The translations under genes were made by a program, and so were the position numbers. A model generated the notes under the pieces. That model had not been told where the DNA came from and searched no databases. It worked only from the letters and a program-made list of their open reading frames with translations. DNA of 58,314 bases from Comamonadaceae bacterium (GTDB lineage Bacteria; Pseudomonadota; Gammaproteobacteria; Burkholderiales; Burkholderiaceae_C), in the NCBI GenBank assembly GCA_947476465.1, contig CANJQN010000025.1:1-58314 (forward strand). The letters are read 5' to 3'. Shown here piece by piece: positions 33,996 through 43,454 of the stretch; positions within the stretch are counted from its first letter, which is position 1, and every line of letters begins with the position of its first letter.

Positions 33996-35644
33996 AAATC
34001 CCATTGAAAGAGCGCACCCTGGCAAAGCTGCTGCAGGCCAAGGCGGCCGCGAACGGCGACCGCACCTTCCTGCGCTTTCGCGACAGCACCTACTCCTACC
34101 GAGATGCGGACAGGCTGAGCAGCCAGCTCGCCGACGGCCTCTATGCCGCAGGCATCCGGCACGGGCAGCACGTGGCCGTGGTCCTGGAGAACCGGCCAGA
34201 GGTGCTCTGGCTGCACTTCGCATTGGCCAAGATCGGCGCCGTGACCGTGCCGGTGAACAACGCAGTCAAAGGCGATCTGCTCGCTTACTACCTCAACCAG
34301 TCGGACGCCGTGGCGCTTGTCGTCGAGGATGCCTACATCGAGCGCTGCGCTGCCGTGCGCGCGCAGTGCCCAAAGCTTCAAACGGTGATCACGCTCGAGA
34401 GCGAGGACGACGTGCACGCCTATGTCCGTGGCGACGGTAACGATGCCGCATCCGGCGACGTCGCCACCTTCGAAGCGACACGCGTGCTCGACTACCACGA
34501 CCTTGCAAACGGCCAACACCCTGCTCACGCGGGGCAGGCGGTGCGCTATGACGACATGCTGCACATCCTGTACACCTCGGGGACCACCGGTGCCTCCAAG
34601 GGCAGCATGGTCGCCAACGCCACAGCGCTCGCCGTAGCGAACAAGTATGTGCAGGCGTATGGCTACACCCGCGACGACGTGCTGTTCACCTGCCTGCCGC
34701 TGTTCCACGGCAACGCGATGAACTGCACGGTGTTGCCAGCGCTGTTGGCCGATGCGCAGGTCGCGATGTCGCGCCGATTCTCCGCGCGCAGCTTCTGGGC
34801 CGACGTGCGCAAGTTCGGCGCGACGCAGTTCACACTGCTCTCGGCGATGACCAACATCCTGTGGCAGCTGCCGCAATCGCCACTGGACCGCGAGCACAAG
34901 GCGCGCATGTGCCAGATCGTGCCCACGCCCCCTTTCTTTCATGAGTTCGAGCAGCGCTATAACCTGCGCATCACCTCGCTGTACAGCCTGAGTGATTACG
35001 GCATCGCCGCGATGTACGGCCCCGACGCGCCGCGCGAAAAGTGGAGATCCGCTGGCCACGTGGTCCCCGAGATGTCCGTGGCCATCCTCGACGACGACGA
35101 CCTGCCGCTTCCGGCCGGAGAGATCGGCCAGATCTGCATGCGCGGCAACGAGCCGTGGTTCAGTCGCCAGGGCTACTACAACATGCCCGATGCCTTCACC
35201 AAGGCCTGCCGCAACCTGTGGTTTCACACCGGCGATCGCGGCTACCTCGACCCGGATGGCTACCTGTATTTCGCCGACCGCATGAAGGAAGTGATCCGCC
35301 GGCGGGGCGAGAACATCTCGGCGGTAGAGGTCGAGAACATCATCGCCCAGCACCCCGCCGTCGCACACGTGGCGGTGTTCCCGGTGAGCTCGGAGTTCAG
35401 TGAAGACGAGGTGATGGCCACCATCGTGCTTCGTCCCGGGCAAACGCTGGACGGCGCGACCCTGGTGCGCCATTGCGAGCCGTCGATGGCCTACTTCATG
35501 GTGCCCAGGTATGTCGAATTCGCCACCGAGCTGCCGTTGACGCCGACGGGCAAGGTCGAAAAATACAAGCTGCGCGAACGGGCCGAGCCTCGGCTCGCGG
35601 ACATATGGGACAGGGAAAAGAGTGGCATTGTCCTTCGGCGTTGA
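33992..35644 (+). CDS. AMP-forming acyl-CoA ligase (CaiC-like)
   Basis: A 550-residue ANL ligase starting at GTG 33992, in a GTGA overlap with the DUF35 stop. P-loop LYTSGTTGASKGSM near residues 193-206, DRMKEVIRRRGENISAVEVE as the hinge region, and a catalytic lysine in PTGKVEKYKL near residue 521. The overall look (FTCLPLFHGNAMN, PNRPEV-like ENRPEVLWLHFALAKIG) is that of crotonobetaine/carnitine-CoA ligases and related enzymes. It probably activates the substrate for the aldolase pathway. Exact specificity is unknown. Confidence 0.92.
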   Translation: MKIPLKERTLAKLLQAKAAANGDRTFLRFRDSTYSYRDADRLSSQLADGLYAAGIRHGQHVAVVLENRPEVLWLHFALAKIGAVTVPVNNAVKGDLLAYYLNQSDAVALVVEDAYIERCAAVRAQCPKLQTVITLESEDDVHAYVRGDGNDAASGDVATFEATRVLDYHDLANGQHPAHAGQAVRYDDMLHILYTSGTTGASKGSMVANATALAVANKYVQAYGYTRDDVLFTCLPLFHGNAMNCTVLPALLADAQVAMSRRFSARSFWADVRKFGATQFTLLSAMTNILWQLPQSPLDREHKARMCQIVPTPPFFHEFEQRYNLRITSLYSLSDYGIAAMYGPDAPREKWRSAGHVVPEMSVAILDDDDLPLPAGEIGQICMRGNEPWFSRQGYYNMPDAFTKACRNLWFHTGDRGYLDPDGYLYFADRMKEVIRRRGENISAVEVENIIAQHPAVAHVAVFPVSSEFSEDEVMATIVLRPGQTLDGATLVRHCEPSMAYFMVPRYVEFATELPLTPTGKVEKYKLRERAEPRLADIWDREKSGIVLRR

Positions 35645-35693
35645 AAGCAAGAGTTCGATCCAGGGCGCGCTGCCCTTACCAAGGAGACACTTC

Positions 35694-36650
35694 ATGAGTC
35701 CTTTTCGGGTGCCCATGCTGCTGGGCCTGCTGCTCACAGGCGTTGCAGGGGCCCACGCGCAAGAGTGGCCGACCAAGCCCGTGCGTATCGTCGTTCCCGT
35801 GGCGGCCGGTTCGGCCGGCGACATCTGGGCGCGGGTGATCGCGCCGCGGCTAGAGCAGATCTGGAAGCAGCCGGTGATTGTCGAGAACCGGCCGGGCGCC
35901 AGCACCATTATCGGCACCGAAGCGGTGGTCAACGCCGCGCCGGATGGCCATACCTTGCTGCAGGTCGGGCAGTCGTACCTGTGGGCCAAGTTCACGGTCA
36001 AGAACCTGCGCTTCGACCCGGAGACGGCGCTCACGCCCGTCTACAAGTTCGTCAACTACAAGCTGGTGTATGCCACCAATGCGCAGACCCAGATCAAGTC
36101 GATGCCCGAGTTGGTGGCGCAGAGCAAGGACAAGACGATCTTCTTCGGCGGCATCGGCGCCACCGGCGCGCACAATGTGTTGAACAACATCGTGGGCAAG
36201 AAGCTGGGCATTCGCTATTCGGTGGTCGACTACCCCGGACCGGCGCAAGTGACCATCGCCCTCTTGCGCAACGATGCGCAGTATGCGATGTACACGCCCA
36301 ACGCCTACAGAAGCTTCTTCGAAGCCGGGACACTGCAGCCTTTGGCCGTCATCAGCGACGCGCGCTACCCCGACCTGCCGAACGTGCCGACGGTGCGCGA
36401 GTTGGGCTTCACGGGTTATCTGCCACAGCTGTGGGCGGGCATCTCCGCGCCCAAGGGCACACCCACGGCGATCGTCGACAAGATCGGGCGGGACATCGAG
36501 TCCCTCGTCGCGGACGCCGCATTCCGCCAGGACCTGGAAGGAAAGATCGGCGGCACCTTGCTCAAGTCAACACCGGCCGCCTTCGCGAGCGAGCAGCAGC
36601 AGGAGTTCAAGCTGTGGGCCGATTACTTCGCTGTCAACAAGCCACAATGA
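35694..36650 (+). CDS. Bug family (TctC-like) periplasmic substrate-binding protein
   Basis: A 318-residue secreted binding protein. Signal peptide residues 1-22 (MLLGLLLTGVAGAHA). Signatures EWPTKPVRIVVPVAAGSAGD, VIVENRPGASTIIGTEAVV and APDGHTLLQV. The ATG at 35694 follows a strong AAGGAGACAC site. It is fourth in the aldolase/DUF35/ligase operon, 49 bp after the ligase, with a crotonase behind it. Confidence 0.93.
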   Translation: MSPFRVPMLLGLLLTGVAGAHAQEWPTKPVRIVVPVAAGSAGDIWARVIAPRLEQIWKQPVIVENRPGASTIIGTEAVVNAAPDGHTLLQVGQSYLWAKFTVKNLRFDPETALTPVYKFVNYKLVYATNAQTQIKSMPELVAQSKDKTIFFGGIGATGAHNVLNNIVGKKLGIRYSVVDYPGPAQVTIALLRNDAQYAMYTPNAYRSFFEAGTLQPLAVISDARYPDLPNVPTVRELGFTGYLPQLWAGISAPKGTPTAIVDKIGRDIESLVADAAFRQDLEGKIGGTLLKSTPAAFASEQQQEFKLWADYFAVNKPQ

Positions 36651-36684
36651 AACGTTCTACACGACCAAGGAAGCGCCAAAGAGC

Positions 36685-37464
36685 ATGACCACCCATCACC
36701 CATTCAGAACTTTCAAGGAGTTGGAGTACACGGTTGCGGACGCCGCCGCGTACATCCGCCTGAACCGCCCGCAGCAGCTCAATTCGTTTACCTCCACGTT
36801 GTATGGAGAGGTCAAGGATGCGGTACGTCTGGCCGCGGCCGACAAGGAAGTCGAGGTGATCGTCATCACCGGCACCGGCCGTGCGTTCGCCACCGGAGGC
36901 GACCTGACCGAAGTGCTCGCCAAGCTCGACAACCCGGATCCCCTCGCGCTTCACGTGTACGACGACATGATGCCGTTCGAGGCGATCAAGTACTGCGAGA
37001 AGACCACCATCGCCGCCATCAACGGCATTTGCGTGGCGGGCGGGCTTGCCCTGGCCTGCTCGTGCGATGTGCAGATCGCCGCGAAAAGCGCCACCTTCGG
37101 CATCCCCGAGGCCAAGATCGGCATCGCCAGCTCGATGATCCCGACCCTGCTGTTCGGCAAGGTGAGCCTGGCCAAACTGCGCTACCTGCTCGTGACGGGA
37201 AAGTCGATCTCAGCCGACGAAGCCGAGCGCATCGGCATGATCACCGAAGTGACGCCAGACGACGCGCTGCAGGACCGGGTGGCCGAAGTGATTCGCGAGA
37301 TCCGGCAGACCTCGCCGAACGCACGCGCTCTCTACAAGGAGTACCTGAACCGGATCGTGCCCTCGGCGCCCAATGCACACCTGTACCGCTCTCTGATCTC
37401 GGAAGAATGCCGCGAGGGCCTTCGCGCCTTCGGCGAGAAGCGCAAGGCGAAATTCTCGACTTGA
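36685..37464 (+). CDS. Enoyl-CoA hydratase/isomerase family protein
   Basis: A 259-residue crotonase with RAFATGGDLTEVLAKL and NGICVAGGLALACSCDVQIA for the oxyanion hole. SATFGIPEAKIGIASSMIPT keeps the PE glutamate but has SSM where most have a GG pair. It would hydrate or isomerise an enoyl-CoA before the aldolase step. It is the last gene of the plus-strand operon, 34 nt after the Bug gene, and converges with the ABC binding-protein gene ending at 37490. Confidence 0.9.
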   Translation: MTTHHPFRTFKELEYTVADAAAYIRLNRPQQLNSFTSTLYGEVKDAVRLAAADKEVEVIVITGTGRAFATGGDLTEVLAKLDNPDPLALHVYDDMMPFEAIKYCEKTTIAAINGICVAGGLALACSCDVQIAAKSATFGIPEAKIGIASSMIPTLLFGKVSLAKLRYLLVTGKSISADEAERIGMITEVTPDDALQDRVAEVIREIRQTSPNARALYKEYLNRIVPSAPNAHLYRSLISEECREGLRAFGEKRKAKFST

Positions 37465-37489
37465 TGTCAACGGGTCGGCTTCGGCCCGC

Positions 37490-38542
37490 TCATCCCGCAA
37501 AAAAGGTGGTCCACTCCGACGCGTACTTGGCGGCGATTCGCGCCGACTCGCCGTAGTTGACCAGCAGCATGTTCTTGCGGTTCTCCTGCGCGAAGGCCAG
37601 GTACTTGCGTTGCTCGGGCGTCGCCTTCGCGATGACGGATGCGCGCACTGGCCCGTAAGCACCGGCGGTGAGAAGCTTGGCTTGCGCAGGCTCGCCCACG
37701 GCCGCGGCCATCAGTTGCATCGCCTCCTTCGCGTAGGTCGCGCTCCCCCTGGGGACCATGAGGGCAAACGTGTTGATGAGACCGTCCCTCATCGTGAAGG
37801 TGACCGGCGCGCCCTCTGCCTTGACGACCAGCATCCGCCCGGTAGTGGTGAGCGCCAGGTCGATCTGACCGGTGGCCAGGGCCTGTGCCGGGACCGCTCC
37901 CTGGGTGTACCAGAGCGAGACGTGAGGCTTGAACTCCTTGAGCTTGGCGAACACGATCTTCATCTTCTCGTCCGTCAGCGGATAGACCTCCTCGAGCTTC
38001 AGGCCGGCCGCCCGCAGCGATGCTTCGCTGAGGTAATCGCTGGCCTTGTACATGGCGCGGCTTCCCGGAAACTTCTTCACGTCGAAGAAATCGGCCCACG
38101 ATTGCGGGCCCTTGTCTTCGGCGTACTTCTTGGTGTTCCATGCCATCACGACGCCGCCGCAGTGGGTATAGGTGCCGTGGTCATGGCGCAGCGCGGGCTC
38201 AAGTACCGATTGGTCCACCACGGTCCGATCCACTGGCGTCAACAGGCCCTTCTCGGTGCCGGCATGCAGGAAGCCGCCCGTGAAGTTCACGATGTCCCAC
38301 TCCACCGCGTTGGCCCTGACCATCGCCTCGACCTTGGCCGGCGACATTGTTCCGTCGACGCGTATATCGATCTTCAAGGTCTTGGCAACCGGATCGACGA
38401 AGGCCTCCTGCTCCATCTTGGCCGTTGAGCCACCGGTACAGGCGTAGACCATCGGCCGGCGCTGCGCGAAAGCCGCGCCCGGCAGCAAGGCCGAGGCGCT
38501 AGCCCCGCCGACGAGTTTCATGAAGTTGCGACGAATGACCAT
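37490..38542 (-). CDS. ABC transporter substrate-binding protein (PotD-like), Tat-type signal
   Basis: A 350-residue periplasmic binding protein. The N-terminus MVIRRNFMKLVGGASASALL fits a twin-arginine signal (RRNFMK) with an AFA cleavage site. Mature features: VYACTGGSTAKMEQEAF, VEWDIVNFTGG, GPQSWADFFDVKKFPG and TTTGRMLVVKAEGAPVTFT. It is the last gene of the second ABC transporter operon, separated from its permeases by ATPase, CaiB and crotonase genes. It resembles the 21316 protein in family, but not closely in sequence. Confidence 0.92.
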   Translation of the reverse strand: MVIRRNFMKLVGGASASALLPGAAFAQRRPMVYACTGGSTAKMEQEAFVDPVAKTLKIDIRVDGTMSPAKVEAMVRANAVEWDIVNFTGGFLHAGTEKGLLTPVDRTVVDQSVLEPALRHDHGTYTHCGGVVMAWNTKKYAEDKGPQSWADFFDVKKFPGSRAMYKASDYLSEASLRAAGLKLEEVYPLTDEKMKIVFAKLKEFKPHVSLWYTQGAVPAQALATGQIDLALTTTGRMLVVKAEGAPVTFTMRDGLINTFALMVPRGSATYAKEAMQLMAAAVGEPAQAKLLTAGAYGPVRASVIAKATPEQRKYLAFAQENRKNMLLVNYGESARIAAKYASEWTTFFAG

Positions 38543-38580
38543 GATGTGTCTCCTGTTGTGGTGGTGAGTGAACGAATCGA

Positions 38581-39360
38581 TCAGCGCCCGCGCCAGACTG
38601 GCTTGCGCTTTTCCAGGAAGGCCGTGGCGCCTTCCTGCAAATCCTCACTGGCAAAAAAGATGGTGCGCATGCCGTTGAGGTAACTGGTTGCAGCCTCGAA
38701 GTCCATGTCGGCGGACGCCTGCAGCGCTTCGAGGCCGAGCTTGAGCGCCAGCGGGCTGAACTCACCAATCTGGGCCGCCATATCGAGCGCGGCCTGCTGC
38801 AGGTCGGCGTCCGGCACGATCTTGTTGACGATGCCGGCCTCCAACGCCTCCTGGGCAGTCATGATGCGGCCCGTAAGTGCAAGGTCATAGGTCAGACGCT
38901 CGCCCAGGACAGGCCGCACAACGGGCAACACCGTCAGCGGAAAAATCCCCAATCGGATCTCCGGAATCCCGAACGAGGCGCTCTGCGCCGCGATCGCCAT
39001 GTGCGAAAGGCAGGCGATCCCCATGCCACCGCCCATGGCAGCGCCGTTGACCGCGGCGACCAGTGGCTTGCGGTAGTTTCGTGCAAGGCGGAAGACCTCC
39101 ACCGGTGGATAGTCCCCCAGAACCTCGGGGGGTCGCTTGCTGAAAGCGGCCTTGAAATCCTTCTGGTCGCCACCGACACAAAATGCTTTTCCAGTGCCGG
39201 TGATGATGACCGAGCCGATCTCGCTTGAAGCCTCCGCCTCCCGCAATGCCGATACCAGTTCCTTGGAAACGCTGAAGCTCAGCGGATTGCGCCGCTCGGG
39301 CGTATTGAAGGTGATTCGGCGCACGCGTCCGATCGTTTCGATGATTAAGTCGGAAGACAT
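38581..39360 (-). CDS. Enoyl-CoA hydratase
   Basis: A 259-residue crotonase. KAFCVGGDQKDFKAAFSKRP and NGAAMGGGMGIACLSHMAIA form the oxyanion hole, and SASFGIPEIRLGIFPLTVLP carries the PE glutamate. The second half TGRIMTAQEALEAGIVNKIV is standard. It lies 38 bp after the CaiB gene and 38 bp before the binding-protein gene, so it is part of the import-activation-oxidation unit. Confidence 0.93.
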   Translation of the reverse strand: MSSDLIIETIGRVRRITFNTPERRNPLSFSVSKELVSALREAEASSEIGSVIITGTGKAFCVGGDQKDFKAAFSKRPPEVLGDYPPVEVFRLARNYRKPLVAAVNGAAMGGGMGIACLSHMAIAAQSASFGIPEIRLGIFPLTVLPVVRPVLGERLTYDLALTGRIMTAQEALEAGIVNKIVPDADLQQAALDMAAQIGEFSPLALKLGLEALQASADMDFEAATSYLNGMRTIFFASEDLQEGATAFLEKRKPVWRGR

Positions 39361-39398
39361 TTGTGATAGCGCTTGTGATTGCGTTGTCGTGTCAGCTG

Positions 39399-40625
39399 TC
39401 AGAGAACGCCTTCGGCGCGCAATGCGTCGAGCTTCGCCTGGTCAAAGCCGAAATACTCGGCATAAAGTTCCGAGTTGTGCTGGCCGAGGGTGGGACCGGG
39501 GTGGCGGATGGTGTGGCTGTAGCCAGGGAACTTCGGCACGATGCCGGACATACGCACTTCGCCAAGGTCCGGGTCCTGCACCTTCACCACATCCTCGCGC
39601 GCCCGGTACTGCTCGTCTTCGAAAATATCAGCCGTGCTGTACACGCGCTCGTAGATCGCGTCGGATGTCTGAAGGCAGCGCTCGACATGCGGCCAGTCGT
39701 GCATCAGCGCCCATTGCGCCACGAGCCGGTCGCACGCCAGGACGAATTGCTGGATGTCCGCGTTCGAGCGCCGCATGACCCCGCCATCGAGCTCGGCCAA
39801 TAGCTCGGCCGGTGCGCTCGCGCTTTCGATCAGTCTGCGGATGGTCGGCGCACCGACGGTGCTCACCACGAAATGCGTTCCGTCGCGCGTGGTGTAGAGA
39901 TTGCGCACCAGCCCGAGCGACATCAGCGAATTGCCCGGCCGCTTCATGTCCAGGCCCAATTGGTCATAGGCCATGACCTGCACCGGGCTCAGGCGAAATA
40001 GGGCTTCGAACAGCGCCACGTCCACCACGTCAACGCCCTTCCTGCCGGTGCGCAGGCGATTGTTCATCGCCGCCATCAACCCGAAAGCGCCGAAGGTCGC
40101 CGCGACACCATCGGCCAGCGCAATGGAGGGAAAGACCGGGGGGCCATCCGGAAAGCCGTTGAGGTGGGCGAAGCCACTGAAAGCCTCTGCCGTGGTGCCG
40201 AAGCCGGGGCGGTTTTTCTTCGGCCCGGTCTGGCCGTAGCCGCTGATGCGCAGCAGCGACAGATTGCCGCCGGCGGCCTCAAGGTCTGTGGGGCCTAGCT
40301 TCCAGCGCTCGAGCGTGCCGGGCCGAAAGTTCTCCACCATCAGGTCGAACCGCGGCACCAGCTCCAGGAAAAGCTCTCGGCCCCGGGGAGTGCCCAGGTT
40401 CAATGTCATGCAGCGCTTGCCACGCCCCATGTTTTTCCACCACAGCGCCTGGCCCTGGCTCTTGGGCGTCGTCTGGCGCACCGGGCTGCCACTGGGGTGC
40501 TCGATGCACAGGACTTCGGCGCCCAGGTCGGCCAGCAAGGCGGCCGATAGCGCGGCCGAATACGCATGTGCAACGTCCAGCACCTTGACGCCGCTCAGGA
40601 TCCCCCTGCCCTGCGCGTCTGTCAT
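39399..40625 (-). CDS. CaiB/BaiF family CoA-transferase
   Basis: A 408-residue family III CoA-transferase: VKVLDVAHAYSAALSAALLA, DLGAEVLCIEHPSGSPVRQT, ENFRPGTLERWKLGP, and the probable catalytic D172 in PSIALADGVAATFGAF. The ATG at 40625 lies in an ATGA overlap with the ATPase stop at 40622; an in-frame ATG 93 nt upstream is inside the ATPase gene. It activates the acid brought in by the co-encoded transporter. Confidence 0.93.
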   Translation of the reverse strand: MTDAQGRGILSGVKVLDVAHAYSAALSAALLADLGAEVLCIEHPSGSPVRQTTPKSQGQALWWKNMGRGKRCMTLNLGTPRGRELFLELVPRFDLMVENFRPGTLERWKLGPTDLEAAGGNLSLLRISGYGQTGPKKNRPGFGTTAEAFSGFAHLNGFPDGPPVFPSIALADGVAATFGAFGLMAAMNNRLRTGRKGVDVVDVALFEALFRLSPVQVMAYDQLGLDMKRPGNSLMSLGLVRNLYTTRDGTHFVVSTVGAPTIRRLIESASAPAELLAELDGGVMRRSNADIQQFVLACDRLVAQWALMHDWPHVERCLQTSDAIYERVYSTADIFEDEQYRAREDVVKVQDPDLGEVRMSGIVPKFPGYSHTIRHPGPTLGQHNSELYAEYFGFDQAKLDALRAEGVL

Positions 40626-41743
40626 GCCGCCTCCGTCTCGGGCAGGCCGGCCGGATCCGAGCCCGTCGCGAAGGTACCGGCCGATTGCGGCAGCACTCGC
40701 GCCTTGTCGGCGTCCCACCGCAAGCCGACCTGATCGCCCAGCTTCAGATCCTTGTGCATGTTGCCAACCTCTCGGACCGTCATACTGCTGCGGTCGCGAA
40801 GCCGCACACGCATCGACTGCATCTCGCCCAGGTAGACGACCTCCACGATCTCCCCGGGCAATCCGTCCCCCGGCGCGACCAGGGAGAGGGTCTCAGGTCG
40901 CACCAGCACCGAGGCGGCCTGGCCCACCACCAGCCCGTCGTCCGCCGGCGCCCAGATTTCCATCGGGATGCCGGCGTGTCGCACACTGGCCCGGCCCGGC
41001 TCAATGGCCGTCACTGTGCCGGCCAGCAAGTTGGATTCACCCAGGAAGGCCGCCACAAAGGTATTGCGCGGTTTGTCGTAGAGCTCTCGCGAGGTGCCGA
41101 TCTGCTCCAGCCGGCCGTCGCGGAACACGGCGACCCGGTCCGACATCACCAAGGCCTCTTCCTGGTCATGCGTGACATAGATCATGGTGCGGCCGATGCG
41201 CTGATGCAGCCGGCGGATCTCCAGTTGCAGGCGCTTGCGCAGCTGACGGTCGAGCGCCCCCATCGGCTCGTCCAATAGCAGCACGTCGGGCTCGATGATC
41301 AGGGAGCGTGCCAGCGCCACCCGCTGCTGCTGCCCACCCGAGAGCTGCGAGATCCGGCGGGCCGAATAGCCGCCCAGTTGCACCAGTTCAAGCATCTCAC
41401 TCACTCGGCGGGTGATCTCGGTGGTAGAGACCTTGCGCGCTCGCAACCCGTAGGCCACGTTGTCGAACACCGTCATGTGTGGGAACAGCGCGAAGTTCTG
41501 GAACACCATTCCGATGTTCCTGCGGCGTGGCGGCAGCCTGGTGACGTCGACGCCGTCGACCATGACGCTGCCCGCGTCGGGCGCCATGTGGCCAGCCGCG
41601 ATGTTCAGCAGCGTCGACTTGCCCGAGCCGCTGGGGCCCAGCAGGGTAAGGAATTCGCCTGGCCGCACCTCCAAATCCAGCGGATGCAAGGCCTGGGTTG
41701 CGCCATAAGACTTGGCAATGGCGCGGAACGCGAGCGCTTTCAA
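40622..41743 (-). CDS. ABC transporter ATP-binding protein (PotA-like), TTG start
   Basis: A 373-residue ATPase: Walker [10 protein letters not shown] (36-44), [20 protein letters not shown], signature [14 protein letters not shown], Walker [15 protein letters not shown]-loop YVTHDQEEA, and a TOBE domain at the C-terminus. The only start that keeps the conserved N-terminus is TTG at 41743, in a TTGA overlap with the permease stop and with a weak AAAGGCAG in front. A TTG start tied to overlap suggests expression by translational coupling. Confidence 0.92.
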   Translation of the reverse strand: MKALAFRAIAKSYGATQALHPLDLEVRPGEFLTLLGPSGSGKSTLLNIAAGHMAPDAGSVMVDGVDVTRLPPRRRNIGMVFQNFALFPHMTVFDNVAYGLRARKVSTTEITRRVSEMLELVQLGGYSARRISQLSGGQQQRVALARSLIIEPDVLLLDEPMGALDRQLRKRLQLEIRRLHQRIGRTMIYVTHDQEEALVMSDRVAVFRDGRLEQIGTSRELYDKPRNTFVAAFLGESNLLAGTVTAIEPGRASVRHAGIPMEIWAPADDGLVVGQAASVLVRPETLSLVAPGDGLPGEIVEVVYLGEMQSMRVRLRDRSSMTVREVGNMHKDLKLGDQVGLRWDADKARVLPQSAGTFATGSDPAGLPETEAA

Positions 41744-42537
41744 GTTGTGCTGCCTTTGTGCGCCTGGCGCTTCTCGATCATGCGAACCAGCGGCACCACC
41801 AGCAGCGTGAAAACCAGCATCAGTGTCGCGGCGACCGCCGCTGTGGGTGATAGGTCGACACGCACCACTTCGAACAACTTCACTGGAAGCGGCTTGTTCT
41901 GGAACGATGAGAGAAAAATGGAGACTACGACCTCGTCAAAGGAAATGATGAAGGAGAACAAGGCGCCCGCCGCAAGACCAGGAAAGATCCCTGGCAGCAC
42001 GACGGTCCACAGCACCCGCAGTGGCCCCGCGCCCAGGCCAGCCGCCGCCTTGGCCAGGTTCGGATCCACGCTCTTGAGCGCCACGCCGACATTGAGCATG
42101 ACAAAGGGCACGGCGATCACCGCATGCCCCACCGCGATCGACAGCAGCGTTCCCGACAGACCCATCCAGCGCATCGCGTAGTACAAGGCAAGCCCGGTGA
42201 TCACGTGGGGCACGATCATCGGCGCCAGGAAAAGACCCGAGGCCAAGGCCTTCTTCCAGCCAATCAACTTCTCTACTGCGAAAGCCGCCAGAGTGCCGAT
42301 GACTAGCGCCATTGGCGTCGCGATCAGGGCGATCAACAGGCTGTTGCGCAGCGCCGTGCGCCACTCCGGATCGGTGGCGACCACCTCGTACCAGCGCAGC
42401 GAGTACTTCGGCGGCGCGAGCTGGATATAGGAGGTGGGGCTGAACGACGCCGGTATCAGCGTGAACACCGGCAGCACCAGGAATGCGAAAACCACGGCGG
42501 CGAATCCGTAGGCCAGGATGCGTCGTCCATCGCGCAT
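41740..42537 (-). CDS. ABC transporter permease (PotC-like)
   Basis: A 265-residue inner-membrane protein. First helix ILAYGFAAVVFAFLVLPVFT, coupling loop AAGLGAGPLRVLWTVVLPGI, then FSFIISFDEVVVSIFLSSFQ. It lies 4 nt after the partner permease and overlaps the ATPase start. Confidence 0.93.
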   Translation of the reverse strand: MRDGRRILAYGFAAVVFAFLVLPVFTLIPASFSPTSYIQLAPPKYSLRWYEVVATDPEWRTALRNSLLIALIATPMALVIGTLAAFAVEKLIGWKKALASGLFLAPMIVPHVITGLALYYAMRWMGLSGTLLSIAVGHAVIAVPFVMLNVGVALKSVDPNLAKAAAGLGAGPLRVLWTVVLPGIFPGLAAGALFSFIISFDEVVVSIFLSSFQNKPLPVKLFEVVRVDLSPTAAVAATLMLVFTLLVVPLVRMIEKRQAHKGSTT

Positions 42538-42541
42538 GGGT

Positions 42542-43393
42542 TCAGGTCCTCACTGGATTGACGCCGCGCAGCACGCGCGAGAAAAGCAGCACGACCAGCA
42601 GCGTCACCAACAGTAGCACCATCGCGACGGCGGCGGCCGTCGACGTGGCGAAGCGTTCATGAATCAGCATCTCGATCAACGAGGCCAGCGTGCTGTTCTG
42701 CAGGCCGCCGAGCATGGCGGGTGTGACAAAGAAGCCCAGGGAAATCAGGAACACCAGTGTGCCGGACGACAGAACGCCTGGCATCGTCAGCGGCAGCTGG
42801 ACTTTCAGGAAGGTCATCAGCGGCGTGGCGCCCAGGCCATCGGAGGCCTGGATCAGGCGCTTGTCGACACCGAGCATCGCCGCATAGATCGGGAAGATGG
42901 CGAATGGCAGCATCACGTGGACCATGCCCAAGTAGACCGCCAGTGTGGTGTACAGCAATTGCGGCGGCCCGCTGGTCAGGCCTGTCGCCTGGATCAGCGA
43001 GGCGATCGGCCCGCCCTTGTCCAGCAACAGCATCCAGCTGAAGGTGCGGGTCAAGGCGCTCATCCACAGAGGGAAAAGCACGCACCAGAACCCGACCTGG
43101 CGCCACAGGCCGGTCAACTGCGTCAGCACCCAGGCGGTGGGATAGGCCACCAGGACCGTGACCACCGCCACCAAAAGCGCAGTGCGGAACGTGCGGGCAA
43201 GGACGAACCAGTAGACCTTGTCGTTCCACAACTCCTGGTACGCACCCCAGGTGCCGCGCTTGTCTTCCAGGCTGAGTGCGCCCATGTAAGCGATGGGGAC
43301 GAGGAAGAGGAGAACCAGAAAGGCCACCGGAACGAACAGCAGCAGCACAGGGCCGAGCCGGATCGTTGGAGCCATGCTGGGCGAGCGCGTCAT
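42542..43393 (-). CDS. ABC transporter permease (PotB-like)
   Basis: A 283-residue inner-membrane protein with a long first helix (PVLLLFVPVAFLVLLFLVPI), the coupling loop SDGLGATPLMTFLKVQLPLT, and FLISLGFFVTPAMLGG. AGGAAAGGG precedes the ATG. It is the first gene of the six-gene minus operon (permease, permease, ATPase, CaiB, crotonase, binding protein) and is divergent from the IclR gene at 43527, with a 15-bp palindrome between them. Confidence 0.93.
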   Translation of the reverse strand: MTRSPSMAPTIRLGPVLLLFVPVAFLVLLFLVPIAYMGALSLEDKRGTWGAYQELWNDKVYWFVLARTFRTALLVAVVTVLVAYPTAWVLTQLTGLWRQVGFWCVLFPLWMSALTRTFSWMLLLDKGGPIASLIQATGLTSGPPQLLYTTLAVYLGMVHVMLPFAIFPIYAAMLGVDKRLIQASDGLGATPLMTFLKVQLPLTMPGVLSSGTLVFLISLGFFVTPAMLGGLQNSTLASLIEMLIHERFATSTAAAVAMVLLLVTLLVVLLFSRVLRGVNPVRT

Positions 43394-43454
43394 GATCCCT
43401 TTCCTGGTTTTCCAGCACGTGGCGGCTGGTGTTGGTTCGCTAGCGTAAGGGCTG

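Noticed and set aside
33959..36034. A 691-codon open frame on the minus strand
   Set aside because: It is antisense to the CaiC-like ligase and Bug genes, which have full family motifs and good starts. No recognisable domain is present.
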